Below, one piece after another: positions 1-8,303 of a DNA stretch of 41,614 nt. Every line of letters starts with the position of its first letter. Within the stretch, counting starts at the first letter, position 1. Where the stretch lies: NCBI GenBank assembly GCA_014382535.1, contig JACNJN010000082.1, positions 1 through 41,614 on the forward strand. Direction: 5' to 3'. The position numbers and the translations under genes are program-made. The notes under the pieces are model-generated. The model ran no database searches. It saw only the letters and a list, made by a program, of their open reading frames with translations, and had not been told where the DNA came from. The stretch comes from Candidatus Desulfolinea nitratireducens (GTDB lineage: Bacteria; Chloroflexota; Anaerolineae; Anaerolineales; Villigracilaceae).

Positions 1-331
1 TTACGTTATCTAATAATGCTGAGGAAAAAGCAGTGATAAGAGAAAGGAGGATGAGCACTCGAAAGGGATCCCCTTTTCCTAAGCGAACTGCTTTCAAAGC
101 AATCCACTGAAACACACCAGTTTCTTTTAGGACATTGGCGATGATCATCATGCCAGCCAAGAGGAAAATCACGTTCCAGTCAATCGAATGAAAAGCTTGC
201 TCCTGAGGCAGCACAAAGAGAATCATTGCCAACCCACCCAAAAGCGCCGAAATTGTGCGATGTATTTTTTCGCTGACGATGAAGGCGTATGTTAGTAGAA
301 AAATACTGCCTGCTAACCATAAGGGGTCCAT
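1..331 (-). CDS. ArsB/NhaD-type ion transporter, N-terminal part (cut by window edge)
   Basis: About 110 N-terminal residues are visible; the gene runs off the left edge. Reading on the minus strand from an ATG at 331 gives MDPLWLAGSIFLLTYAF and then several hydrophobic segments. The stretch around residues 53-75 (NVIFLLAGMMIIANVLKETG) and the LDNVT near the edge match the pattern of ArsB/NhaD and P-protein members of the ion transporter superfamily, integral membrane carriers for anions or Na+/H+ exchange. The start overlaps the stop of the upstream PII-like/CBS gene in a TAATG junction, so the two are probably translationally coupled and functionally linked. The substrate cannot be told from this fragment. 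Family call is fairly sure; subfamily is not. Confidence 0.7.
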   Translation of the reverse strand, partial: MDPLWLAGSIFLLTYAFIVSEKIHRTISALLGGLAMILFVLPQEQAFHSIDWNVIFLLAGMMIIANVLKETGVFQWIALKAVRLGKGDPFRVLILLSLITAFSSALLDNV

Positions 332-1212
332 TAGTTCTCCTCTGAAAGGTCAGCATCGTCGTTAATATGGATGAACAACGATAATAATTCTAACAAGTTG
401 ATATAACCAACAACCCGGTATAGGTCATCAACTATTGGTAATCCGGACAGTTTATTGTCATGCATTCGTTTGAAAGCTTCTGCAACAGTATCGTCTCGTT
501 TGACCCAAACTGGTGGCGTCATAGCATCTTGAGCTGTAAGTGTGCGCGTCTTCGTAGCATAATCCATTAATTTTTCCAAATCTGTAATCTCGCCAAGGAA
601 TTCTTCTGGCAAAATATGAAAAAACAGATCATCTGCTAATACGGCCAGCTTTAATAACCCAATTAAACGCCCATCTTTGGCAACTACTGAGGCTAAATGT
701 ACTCTGGGATGCACCAACATGGCTAGTACGACGTCTTCTAATTGGGTGTCAGCAGGCACAATAGTTGGTTCCAGACTCCAAAGAGAATCCACAGATTCTA
801 CTAGGGTATCGCGAAGAATAGACCAGTCTGATCGAAGTGATGGTGGGGACACTTCTTGCACAGGTTTGGGAGATGCCTTATACACGCCCAGCGCTTGTGA
901 TACTGGCAAGACTAATACCACTCCGCTATTGGGTCGATCAAAACCACCTACAATGCGTTCGGCTTCAGCAATTGCCTGAGCTAATAAATCTTCATCCTCA
1001 AAGACTGCCATCAGCGTTCGGGTTTCAACTTCTTTAGTTTCAAAGAGCTTATTGATTGCGCCTAAACCAACTCGACTGAGCCAGTTGCGTGAGGCATGAC
1101 CACCGGCGCTTTGCAGGATCGTGGTGCCCGGAACACCAATCTCTCGCCAAACCCCCAATAAATCTGGCAATACGCTGGTGTCATTCAAAATAACGAGTAG
1201 TAAATTTGACAT
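331..1212 (-). CDS. PII-like domain fused to a CBS-domain pair
   Basis: A 293-residue soluble protein. Residues 1 to about 105 look like a PII/GlnB-type fold: a short beta start (MSNLLLVILND), an alternating alpha/beta pattern and a late beta strand (SGVVLVLPV). Residues about 150-285 form two CBS modules; the second contains LSGLPIVDD and VVGYINLLELL. CBS pairs bind adenine nucleotides and PII domains sense nucleotides or metabolites, so a regulatory role on a membrane carrier is a reasonable inference. The stop shares one base with the start of an ArsB/NhaD-type transporter, which makes that protein the likely partner. Start ATG at 1212 is preceded by AGGAGAAAT. It is the penultimate visible gene of the minus-strand ion block. 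The ligand is unknown. Confidence 0.75.
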   Translation of the reverse strand: MSNLLLVILNDTSVLPDLLGVWREIGVPGTTILQSAGGHASRNWLSRVGLGAINKLFETKEVETRTLMAVFEDEDLLAQAIAEAERIVGGFDRPNSGVVLVLPVSQALGVYKASPKPVQEVSPPSLRSDWSILRDTLVESVDSLWSLEPTIVPADTQLEDVVLAMLVHPRVHLASVVAKDGRLIGLLKLAVLADDLFFHILPEEFLGEITDLEKLMDYATKTRTLTAQDAMTPPVWVKRDDTVAEAFKRMHDNKLSGLPIVDDLYRVVGYINLLELLSLFIHINDDADLSEEN

Positions 1213-1253
1213 ATTTCTCCTTAGATATCAAATGCATGCATAAAGCTACGCTA

Positions 1254-1305
1254 GTTACCGTCACCAAGGGTGACGGTAACTGATTTATAAAAAATTTTAT
1301 AAATC
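1254..1305. repeat. Two adjacent perfect palindromes in the gap before the PII-like/CBS gene
   Basis: Positions 1254-1265 and 1269-1280 are perfect 12-base inverted arms (GTTACCGTCACC) around a 3-base loop. Directly next to them, 1282-1292 and 1295-1305 are perfect 11-base arms (GATTTATAAAA) around AA. A third short palindrome (TAATGCATTA) follows at 1308-1317. All sit between the multi-spanning protein gene and the PII-like/CBS gene. They could be a partial terminator, an RNA processing or stability element, or protein-binding sites. Confidence 0.6.
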
Positions 1306-1330
1306 CCTAATGCATTAATAGTTGTAATTA

Positions 1331-2410
1331 TTAGGATATATTCTTTGAGTATGCCCCCTGAGGAAAATAATAGGAAAGTCCCACATGTGAAAATCCAATC
1401 ACGAAAATCGCAATACCTATTGCTACTGTAAGTTGAGCAGGATTGTGCAAAGTATCGCGGGGCCAGAGCACTAGTGATGGAAATAATAATAAGGCGATTC
1501 GTGCTCCCGCCATCCAATAAGCCTGCTCCTTATGAAAAGCGGCTATATTCCACTTACGTCCTAACCAGGTGATGATCAATCCAAGGAAGGTTCCTGCGAT
1601 TACCTCAATAAATAAAAGCGTTGATACAGGTTGGTGGGCTTGCCAACCTAACAACAGGAATAATCCCAGAACAAAGCTGAAGCCGGTCCAGGAGTTCAAT
1701 GGAGCCGGTAGTTTTTTTACACGATAGGCTAATTGGCGATTTTGATTTAGCCATACAAAAACCATTACGCTAATCAAGGCTGCCGTTACCGCTGATACCC
1801 CAATGAAATACGAGAACCAGTAAGCTATATAAACCTGCCCGATACTGATCCAGGGGTGAAGTTGGGGCGAAATCATTCGGAGCAAATATACACTGAATAA
1901 AGCGGTCCCAACTCCGATAAATGCGCCGCTGAATACCCCTCCTAGATAAAAATTGGGAGATTGGATGGCTGCCTCCGCCTCTGTTAGCAAAAAGATCAGC
2001 GTCAGCGTTCCCATCTGGCTCAAATAGCTCGCCCCAGCCTCAGGTTCGCCAGCTCTCCAGATCATGCTGGCGATAATTATGCCAAAAAGAAAAGCACCAG
2101 ACCAGTTTAAGACACCGACAAGCCAAAGGGCAAAACTAAAGATCAGCACTGTAATCCCCCAAAAGATAGTACTGCCCCAACCTCGCCAATTCGAGTTGAT
2201 AATCCTGCGGATGTTTTGCCATAAGAGCAATGGAATAACAATCCCCAAAATTATCTCCCAGGGTATGGATATCTGACGAGCCGGTGGCAAGAATACAAGC
2301 AGAACGCCAACTAGAATTACCAATGTAGCCCATCGTTGTCGCGGGGGTTTGGCGTTGAGAATTCCACTCAGTAATAAAATGATAAAGATGGTATGTTCGA
2401 ATTCGATCAT
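1331..2410 (-). CDS. Multi-spanning membrane protein of unknown function
   Basis: With the ATG at 2410 (MIEFEHTIF), preceded by AAGGATC, the protein has 359 residues. The upstream extension to 2443 lacks this spacing and overlaps the previous gene. About ten to twelve hydrophobic segments cover nearly the whole chain with short loops, for example around residues 8-20, 27-43, 53-63, 77-98, 102-117 and 133-142. No catalytic motif is evident. The size and topology resemble the membrane part of a cation/proton antiporter, but I do not recognise a signature. It lies 13 bases after a CorC/HlyC gene within a co-directional set of ion-transport genes, so transport is the best guess. It should be treated as a conserved membrane protein. 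Confidence 0.6.
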   Translation of the reverse strand: MIEFEHTIFIILLLSGILNAKPPRQRWATLVILVGVLLVFLPPARQISIPWEIILGIVIPLLLWQNIRRIINSNWRGWGSTIFWGITVLIFSFALWLVGVLNWSGAFLFGIIIASMIWRAGEPEAGASYLSQMGTLTLIFLLTEAEAAIQSPNFYLGGVFSGAFIGVGTALFSVYLLRMISPQLHPWISIGQVYIAYWFSYFIGVSAVTAALISVMVFVWLNQNRQLAYRVKKLPAPLNSWTGFSFVLGLFLLLGWQAHQPVSTLLFIEVIAGTFLGLIITWLGRKWNIAAFHKEQAYWMAGARIALLLFPSLVLWPRDTLHNPAQLTVAIGIAIFVIGFSHVGLSYYFPQGAYSKNIS

Positions 2411-2423
2411 AATTTGATCCTTT

Positions 2424-3716
2424 TTATTTTGCTGTGCCATCAACCAAGGTGGCTTTTTTTATTTCAACCTCGGCGATGCGCAGATTTTCACGTTTTCGAA
2501 CTATAAATGTATAACCGGATCTTTGAATCTGATCCCCTTCAACCGGTATGAAACCCAATTCTTTCATAATAAATCCGGCAATCGTTTTGTATTGTCCTTT
2601 TGAGTGGAATTTAACCTTTAACAAATCGCTAATTTCAAGAATCGAGGTCTGACCAGGTACGAGCCATTCACCTTCAGACTCTTGCACAGAAGAGTGAGAA
2701 ACAGGGCTATGTTCGTCTTCGATCTCCCCGACGATTTCTTCTAGCAGGTCTTCAAGAGTTAGCAATCCATGTGTCCCTCCAAATTCATCTACCACTATCG
2801 CTATTTGGCTACCTGTTTCTGTCAGGATTTCAAAGGCTCCAGGAAGTGAGGAATTGCTGGGGATGAAATGAATTGGGCGATAATATTGACCAAGATTAAC
2901 ATTATCACTTTTTAATATTATATCTTTAATATGTACAAAACCAATGACCTGATCAATATTATCCCGGTAAACAGGGAAACGAGAATAACCAATACGCTTG
3001 GCAACTTCAAGAGCAACATGCGTAGATATTTTTTCTTCAAATGCAACGATTGCCGTCCGAGGCGTCATTACATCATATAAGCGACTTGTAGTGTAATGAA
3101 AGATACTATTAATCAACCTCTCTTCTGTTGAGTGAATTACGCCCTCTGCGACTCCTTGCTTTGCAAGTAGTTCGATTTCTTCTGAGCTGGTAGACGGATT
3201 TTGTATGTCAGTGCTACCGATGAGTTTTAATACTGCCTCACTTGAGAAAGAAAGCATGCGCATGGGTAGATGGGTGAGACGAGAAAGAATTTTAAGGGGA
3301 GTGGTAATTGCCATCGCAATAGCTTCTGCATTTCGCAAGGCCAGGTGTTTGGGCACTAATTCGCCAAAAACAAGGGTTAAAAAGGTAATAGAGATGATCA
3401 CTAATCCCAATGCCAAGCTATCTGAGTATGGTGCTAGTTCTTGAACTCGGGCGATCAATGGGGAGAGCATCTGAACTAACCTGGCTCCACCAACGGCTGA
3501 AGCAGCTGTTCCCACCAGAGTAATACCAATTTGCACGGTAGCCAGAAAATCTCCTGGTTGATCTTGGATAGCCAATACTTGAGTGGCCCTGTCATCACCA
3601 TCTTCTGCCATTATTTCAAGACGTGTTCCGCGTGCAGTTACCAACGCCATTTCCATCGCAACGAAAAAACCATTTGCCAAGATTAATACACCGATAAAAA
3701 CCATTACAGATAACAT
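2424..3716 (-). CDS. CorC/HlyC (CNNM) family membrane protein
   Basis: From ATG 3716 the product has 430 residues. Residues about 1-195 are a CNNM/DUF21 membrane domain with the typical [12 protein letters not shown] opening and [19 protein letters not shown] pair follows at about 205-335, containing [19 protein letters not shown] and [28 protein letters not shown]-type elements. The last 85 residues are the CorC/HlyC-associated domain ([17 protein letters not shown]). Members are implicated in Mg2+/Co2+ efflux or other ion homeostasis. A longer reading frame begins at 3842, but its extra residues overlap the upstream kinase gene and lack family character; the chosen ATG lies 5 bases past that gene's stop with AAGTAGG just before it. 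Confidence 0.88.
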   Translation of the reverse strand: MLSVMVFIGVLILANGFFVAMEMALVTARGTRLEIMAEDGDDRATQVLAIQDQPGDFLATVQIGITLVGTAASAVGGARLVQMLSPLIARVQELAPYSDSLALGLVIISITFLTLVFGELVPKHLALRNAEAIAMAITTPLKILSRLTHLPMRMLSFSSEAVLKLIGSTDIQNPSTSSEEIELLAKQGVAEGVIHSTEERLINSIFHYTTSRLYDVMTPRTAIVAFEEKISTHVALEVAKRIGYSRFPVYRDNIDQVIGFVHIKDIILKSDNVNLGQYYRPIHFIPSNSSLPGAFEILTETGSQIAIVVDEFGGTHGLLTLEDLLEEIVGEIEDEHSPVSHSSVQESEGEWLVPGQTSILEISDLLKVKFHSKGQYKTIAGFIMKELGFIPVEGDQIQRSGYTFIVRKRENLRIAEVEIKKATLVDGTAK

Positions 3717-3720
3717 CAAC

Positions 3721-4758
3721 CTACTTAGAAAGTAAAGCAAAAGCCTGCAAGACCAAAGCCAACTTGTCCTGGCGTGATAGCAACCTATTGCGGGCAATTC
3801 GCAGTGTGCCGATGGCCTGGTAAAACCTGGCTCGATACGCAAAGCTCACTGTATCCCAGTTCGAAGACATCTGATTGCAATACGCGGCAGCCAAAGCATT
3901 GGAAATATCCACGCCCTCGGTAAAATTGCCTCCATATTGAATGACGCTATGAGTTACGTCAGCCATCAGGCGTCCCAAATCGGCTGCCGGGTCTGCTCTT
4001 TCACTACGTTCCCAATCAATGGCTACAACACCACCTTCGGGGGGGAAAATAAAATTGGATGTAGTCGCGTCCCCATGATTTTGGGTTGGTTGGTAATCCC
4101 ACATTATGGGATCCGTGACCCACTTTTCTATGAGATCCCCTAATCCACTTTGGACGCTGGGACAATTTTGGAGTACACCCTGTTTTGTCAGATTATCGAC
4201 CAGTTCATATGCGTAATCTGCCGCTTGCCCGAAATCAGACATAGGTTTAGGCTTGGTTCCCTTCCCATGCAGTTTCGCAAAAAAAACGGCTGTAGCTTCG
4301 ATAACACGAAGCAATTCGCCAGGTTGGCTACGCCGAACAGCTATTTTGTCTTCCAGTGTAAGACCCTCTACAAATTCTAAAAATAAAATGCCTTTCCATA
4401 ACCCCAGCGGTTGAACAGATCGGAACTCAAGATTAAATCCTAAATTTTCCCAGACTTGCTGCGTTAGTCGATGCTCACGCTCTGCGTGCCGGTTGGCATC
4501 TTTATCCTTTTTGGGCGCATGAAATTTGGCGACAATTTTCCAGTCAGTTACTCTTTCACGGTATACATACGCAGAGCGGGAAAAACGGGCTACCTGCCAA
4601 CTTTGGGAGGCAACTTCCTCTTCCAAGAAAGAAGCGGTTATATAATCCGTGATTGGGTCAGGGTTGGGCAAGGAAAGCCAGTCGCCAGCCTGATTATCGC
4701 CAGGGATTATGGGCGGGGATAAGAGAGTTGTCGGAGAATCTATCAAAATAGCATTCAC
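3721..4758 (-). CDS. APH-like phosphotransferase
   Basis: A 345-residue protein kinase-fold small-molecule kinase of the aminoglycoside/choline phosphotransferase superfamily. Visible signatures are a candidate ATP lysine at K78 (VAKF), the catalytic loop at about 228-235 (HGDATTSN) with D230 and N235, and the metal-binding aspartate D248 in VAIDWE, followed by DPAADLGRL. The natural substrate is unknown; nothing indicates antibiotic resistance. The start is GTG at 4758, within a GTGA overlap with the stop of the terC gene, which points to translational coupling. It sits between terC and corC-like genes, an unusual place for such a kinase, and may modify a small molecule linked to that ion system. 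Confidence 0.8.
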   Translation of the reverse strand: MNAILIDSPTTLLSPPIIPGDNQAGDWLSLPNPDPITDYITASFLEEEVASQSWQVARFSRSAYVYRERVTDWKIVAKFHAPKKDKDANRHAEREHRLTQQVWENLGFNLEFRSVQPLGLWKGILFLEFVEGLTLEDKIAVRRSQPGELLRVIEATAVFFAKLHGKGTKPKPMSDFGQAADYAYELVDNLTKQGVLQNCPSVQSGLGDLIEKWVTDPIMWDYQPTQNHGDATTSNFIFPPEGGVVAIDWERSERADPAADLGRLMADVTHSVIQYGGNFTEGVDISNALAAAYCNQMSSNWDTVSFAYRARFYQAIGTLRIARNRLLSRQDKLALVLQAFALLSK

Positions 4759-5522
4759 TTGGGTTCTCCAGAAATCTTTTCAGTGGAGTAAGTTTGTCTT
4801 AGTTTGATAGGGTTGGCTGCTTTTTTTGCACTGACACGCAGATTGATCATTTCCACGAAGATGGAAAAACCCATCGCAAAATAAATATAGCCTTTAGAGA
4901 TAGGCTGGTGCAGCCCCTCCATAATTAATGCCATGCCGATTAGCAAGAGAAAGCTGAGAGCCAGAATTTTTATTGTTGGTCGTCGGTTCACAAAATTACT
5001 AATCGCTTCTGCTGAAACAAGCATAATGATCACAGCAACTACTACAGCAGCGATCATCACCCCAATCTCTTCTACCATGCCAACTGCGGTGATGACGGAG
5101 TCAAGTGAAAAGACAATATCCAGTAGAAGGATTTGGATAATGACACTGCCAAAAGATGGCGAAATCCGTTTATTGGCGTGACCCTCCGCGCCCTCCAGTT
5201 TGTCGTGGATTTCACGTGTGCTCTTCGCCAGTAAGAATAAACCGCCTCCAATCAAAATAAAATCACGACCCGATACGGCTCTCCCGAAGATGGTGAAGAT
5301 GGGTGCGGTCAGCCCAATAATCCAGGCTAAAGAAAGAAGTAACGCGATACGCGTTATCAAAGCAAGAGAGAGACCGACTTGTCTTGCTCTTGCTTGCTGA
5401 TTTTCAGGCAGTTTTTCCGCCAAGATACTGATAAAAACCACATTATCAATGCCTAAAACAATTTCAAGAACAGTGAGCGTGATAAGCCCTATCCAGATTT
5501 CGGGATTTGTCAGCCATTCCAT
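4755..5522 (-). CDS. TerC family integral membrane protein
   Basis: A 255-residue protein with seven to eight membrane segments. It shows the family hallmarks of acidic residues inside membrane helices: LEIVLGIDNVVFISILAEKLP near residues 19-39 and DIVFSLDSVITAVGMV near 134-149. TerC proteins are implicated in metal (especially Mn2+) export and membrane metalation, and were named from tellurium resistance. ATG 5522 immediately follows the TAA of the carbonic anhydrase gene, and the Shine-Dalgarno (AGGAG) lies inside that gene. It is tightly packed with its neighbours and likely belongs to one transcript. Confidence 0.9.
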   Translation of the reverse strand: MEWLTNPEIWIGLITLTVLEIVLGIDNVVFISILAEKLPENQQARARQVGLSLALITRIALLLSLAWIIGLTAPIFTIFGRAVSGRDFILIGGGLFLLAKSTREIHDKLEGAEGHANKRISPSFGSVIIQILLLDIVFSLDSVITAVGMVEEIGVMIAAVVVAVIIMLVSAEAISNFVNRRPTIKILALSFLLLIGMALIMEGLHQPISKGYIYFAMGFSIFVEMINLRVSAKKAANPIKLRQTYSTEKISGEPK

Positions 5523-6074
5523 TTAACTTTTCTCCTGTTCACGAACCATATAAAGCAGATTGTCTTCCACCCTATATAATATGGGTGCCACCTGAATGCC
5601 TGGATAGAGCAAACGTAAGCGCTTTGCTTCGCTCAAAACAAAGTCAATCTCATTTCTGATTTCAAAACTGGGTGCAAAGCGCATGAAATGTTCTTCTGCC
5701 CTGCCTTTTTCCCACCCAGTTTTCTTTACAAGCCCGCTTATAAATTTTTCTTTCTTAGCAGCCAAACCAACCATGCCGCAATTATTATGTCCGACGAGCG
5801 CGATTGAACTCACTCCGCCGACAGCGATAGCATAAGAAACCTTAAATTCACTCTGGCTCAGATTACCTCCACCCGAACGAATGATATAAGCAAAATTGTC
5901 GGGTATTCGCAATCGTTTGCGGTTATCCATACACATGCCAATCAACAGATGCGCTTGCGTGTAAATGTCGAGAGGACGATTAAGATTATGGTATTCCAAC
6001 ATAAGCCCAATTGGGGTGTTTTGGTATTCTGGCGCAATATCATCTAATGTGGATACGGAAATAAGTCGGTTCAT
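5523..6074 (-). CDS. Beta-class carbonic anhydrase-like protein
   Basis: A 183-residue protein with the zinc and active-site pattern of beta carbonic anhydrases: C48-x-D50-x-R52 (CMDNR) and H96-x-x-C99 (HNNC), plus the glycine-rich RSGGGNL at 66-72. The set of Zn ligands C48, H96 and C99 and the D50/R52 dyad is complete, so it should be catalytically competent in CO2/bicarbonate interconversion. It is short for the family, lacking long terminal extensions. The start lies 3 bases after the stop of the SLC13-type permease, without a clear Shine-Dalgarno, so it is probably coupled to it. The pairing with an anion permease hints at handling of bicarbonate or pH, but this is inference. Confidence 0.85.
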   Translation of the reverse strand: MNRLISVSTLDDIAPEYQNTPIGLMLEYHNLNRPLDIYTQAHLLIGMCMDNRKRLRIPDNFAYIIRSGGGNLSQSEFKVSYAIAVGGVSSIALVGHNNCGMVGLAAKKEKFISGLVKKTGWEKGRAEEHFMRFAPSFEIRNEIDFVLSEAKRLRLLYPGIQVAPILYRVEDNLLYMVREQEKS

Positions 6075-6077
6075 AGG

Positions 6078-7868
6078 TCAGGGAAAAAGTGGGAAGAAAA
6101 TCGGTAAAGAAATCATGGTGACGATGAACAGGAAAAGAGTCAGTAATGCACCCACCCGGGCATAATCGAAGAATTTATAACCTCCAGGGCCGAAAACCAA
6201 AACGTTGGCCTTATGACCCACTGGCGTCAGGAAACTGGTTGCCGCCCCGATGACGACAGCCAGGGTAAATGTCAGGTGATTGACACCCAGGCTCATGGCC
6301 GTATCCAGCGCGATTGGAACCACCAGCACTATCGCCGCGGCATTGGACATGGGTTGGGTGATTAAAGCAGCCAGCAAATATATCCCAGCCAAGGCTGCCA
6401 GCGGACCCATGCTGCCAATGGTGTTCAACATCAGGTCGGCGATGTATTGGGCTGTTCCGGTGGTTTCCATAGCTGCCCCCAAAGGCAACATACCCGCCAC
6501 CAGAAAAACCGTACGCCAGTCGATGCTGGCGTAGGCCTCGTCCATGCTCAGGCAGCGGGAAATAACCATCCCAACCGCACCCATCACCATTGCAAGAGAG
6601 ATGTCTATGCCTGCAAATAAGACCAAGCCAATTACGAGCAGCATCAATCCAACTGCGATGGGCATCTTGCGGCGACGGTCTTCAGGGATATTGAGCGGCT
6701 CTAAGACCAAAAAATCGTTCTTCGATTGCAAAGCAGATGCGCGGCGGCGCGGACCCTGGAGTATTAAGTCGTCGCCAAATTTCAAATCTAAATCACTCAA
6801 ACGTTCAGTGATAATCTTGCCTTGCCGTCGAATCGCTAGTGCCGTAAAACCGTAGCGCTCGCGTAAATTCAACGAACGCAGACTGCGATTTTCCACAGAT
6901 GAACGCGGTGCCAGAGTTGCTTCCACAATGCCAATCTCTATTTCGCTAAGTTTGTCCAACTCAGCATGTTCTTTGTTTATATTAGCAATTTCCAGCCCTA
7001 ATTCTTTTCTTGCGCGCAATAGGTTTTCGGTGGAACCTTCGATCAATAGAATATCATCCGGTTGGATAAGCGTATCGCGCTCCAATTTCGTGATGGTTTT
7101 ACTGCCCCGCACCATAGCAATGACCGTCAAGTCGAAATCCGCGCCCAATTTAGATTCCAGCAAGGTACAGCCGGCCAGTTTTCCATCCGGTAAGACGCGC
7201 ACTTCACCAATATATTTGCGCAACTCCCCTTTTACCTGGGCATCACCTGGTGGTTGTCGGACTGGAAGAACGTGTCTTCCAATGACAATCATATAGAGAA
7301 CACCCGTGGCTAAAACAACCACTCCAATAGGCATAAAATCAAAGAAACCAAAGGTAGGCAGGCCTTTTTCAGCCAAGATGCTGGTTGCCAGAATATTGGC
7401 AGGGGTGCCGATCAGGGTGATTGTGCCCCCCAACAGGGATGAGAACGAAAGCGGGATCAAGAGCTTTGAGACCGGAATTTTGGTCTGCTTCGCCACGCTA
7501 ACAACAGCCGGTAACAACATCGCGGTGGCCCCAACATTGTTCATGAAAGCGGACATCAGGCCGCAGGTTAACATGATGACTGTGATCAGGCGGATTTCAC
7601 TATTCCCAGAGAGTCGCAAAATGAACTTTCCCAGAATATCGGCAACACCGGTCTTGAACAAGCCCCCTGAGACGATATATACTGCCCACACGGTAATGAC
7701 TGCCGAATTAGAAAACCCTGCAAAGACCTCCTTGGGACCGACCAGACCTGTCAATCCAAGGGTGATGAGCACAAGCAGGGCGACAACATCCACGCGCAAT
7801 TTTTCGGTGCCAAACACGATCAAAGCGCCAGCGATGATGGCTAAAGTGAGGGCAATTTCAGAAGTCAT
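6078..7868 (-). CDS. SLC13-type permease with internal TrkA-C-like domains
   Basis: A 596-residue carrier of the divalent anion:Na+ symporter/CitM group. The N-terminal half has membrane helices with the paired motifs NNVGATAMLLP (about 110-120) and GGTITLIGTPANI (about 147-159). A soluble central part of about 180 residues (about 205-390) holds two TrkA-C-like modules (LAGCTLLESKLGADFDLTVIAM-type, then NRSLRSLNLRERYGF-type). The C-terminal membrane half repeats the pattern with QPMSNAAAIVLVVP. Such proteins move sulfate, dicarboxylates or other anions; the substrate is not evident. Its start (ATG 7868) is preceded by AGGACAAAATCC. It is the first gene after a 435-base gap and is therefore the probable head of the ion operon. 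Confidence 0.88.
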   Translation of the reverse strand: MTSEIALTLAIIAGALIVFGTEKLRVDVVALLVLITLGLTGLVGPKEVFAGFSNSAVITVWAVYIVSGGLFKTGVADILGKFILRLSGNSEIRLITVIMLTCGLMSAFMNNVGATAMLLPAVVSVAKQTKIPVSKLLIPLSFSSLLGGTITLIGTPANILATSILAEKGLPTFGFFDFMPIGVVVLATGVLYMIVIGRHVLPVRQPPGDAQVKGELRKYIGEVRVLPDGKLAGCTLLESKLGADFDLTVIAMVRGSKTITKLERDTLIQPDDILLIEGSTENLLRARKELGLEIANINKEHAELDKLSEIEIGIVEATLAPRSSVENRSLRSLNLRERYGFTALAIRRQGKIITERLSDLDLKFGDDLILQGPRRRASALQSKNDFLVLEPLNIPEDRRRKMPIAVGLMLLVIGLVLFAGIDISLAMVMGAVGMVISRCLSMDEAYASIDWRTVFLVAGMLPLGAAMETTGTAQYIADLMLNTIGSMGPLAALAGIYLLAALITQPMSNAAAIVLVVPIALDTAMSLGVNHLTFTLAVVIGAATSFLTPVGHKANVLVFGPGGYKFFDYARVGALLTLFLFIVTMISLPIFFPLFP

Positions 7869-8069
7869 GGATTTTGTCCTATATGCGCTCTTACTAGAAT
7901 GGCTAGAATAACCAGGATGAGTGGGTTTTCTTGTGTCAAATACTTATCCCTGGGACAGATAGAACCCAATAGCGAAAAAAATGCTCCACTGCCTTGTCAT
8001 ATGACCTTATCAAAAAAATATCCATCAGAAAAGAAGAATACCTGATATGCTCCCAAGCGTCCTTATGGT

Positions 8070-8112
8070 AACCTAAAAACAACCTAAAGTTTACCTTAAG
8101 GTTATTTTTAGG
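8070..8112. promoter_or_regulatory. Candidate response-regulator binding region ahead of the SLC13 operon
   Basis: Two AACCTAA direct repeats start 11 bases apart (8070-8076 and 8081-8087), followed by the palindrome ACCTTAAGGT (8093-8102). The outer arms 8072-8085 and 8099-8112 pair with one mismatch in 14. The same AACCTAA box occurs as a perfect inverted repeat at the promoter of the adjacent OmpR-type regulator. Direct repeats with about one helical turn of spacing are typical of this regulator family. The site lies about 200 bases upstream of the permease start. Confidence 0.55.
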
Positions 8113-8120
8113 ACTTGGAT

Positions 8121-8198
8121 TCAACTTGTAAGAGCAACAGATTGATGTTCAAAGAATACCTCATAAGGCGTCCTAAAATCAAGGCATTTTCGCGGGCG
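8121..8198 (-). pseudogene. IS30-family transposase, C-terminal scar
   Basis: Read on the minus strand, the frame ending at the TGA at 8121-8123 spells RPRKCLDFRTPYEVFFEHQS followed by VALTS and stop. This matches the usual end of IS30-family transposases (NxRPRKxLxFxTPxEVF...VAL). Upstream the frame is closed by a stop and no further transposase sequence follows, so only about 26 codons remain. The scar separates the kinase gene from the SLC13 operon and directly abuts the candidate operator at 8070-8112. Confidence 0.6.
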
Positions 8199-8303
8199 TA
8201 GACATCTCCCTGTTCAGGATGCGAATCTGTTTGGGTGTGGCACTCAAGCCTAAATCACACCCTCCGCTCCGCTGCGAACGCAGGGGTGCGACACGGTTTT
8301 TTA
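8199..8303. other. Gap after the histidine kinase gene
   Basis: No gene is visible. The stretch is richer in G+C than its surroundings and holds partly complementary pieces (GGGTGTG at about 8235 against CACACCC at about 8259, and GCTGCG-AACGCAG at about 8271-8283), so it may fold and help end transcription of the kinase gene. It lacks a clear U-run on the minus strand. It could also be the flank of the IS30 scar. Confidence 0.35.

Noticed and set aside
1251-1517. An 88-codon open frame overlapping the end of the unknown membrane protein gene
   Set aside because: It lies out of frame inside a convincing gene and reads through the palindromes; composition is not protein-like.
3717-3842. N-terminal extension of the CorC/HlyC protein
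   Set aside because: These 42 codons overlap the kinase gene, are rich in Cys/Trp/Arg unlike the family, and a proper start with the membrane domain follows at 3716.
7936-8124. A 62-codon open frame ahead of the SLC13 operon
   Set aside because: It runs through the candidate operator and next to the IS30 scar, has no Shine-Dalgarno and no recognisable protein features.
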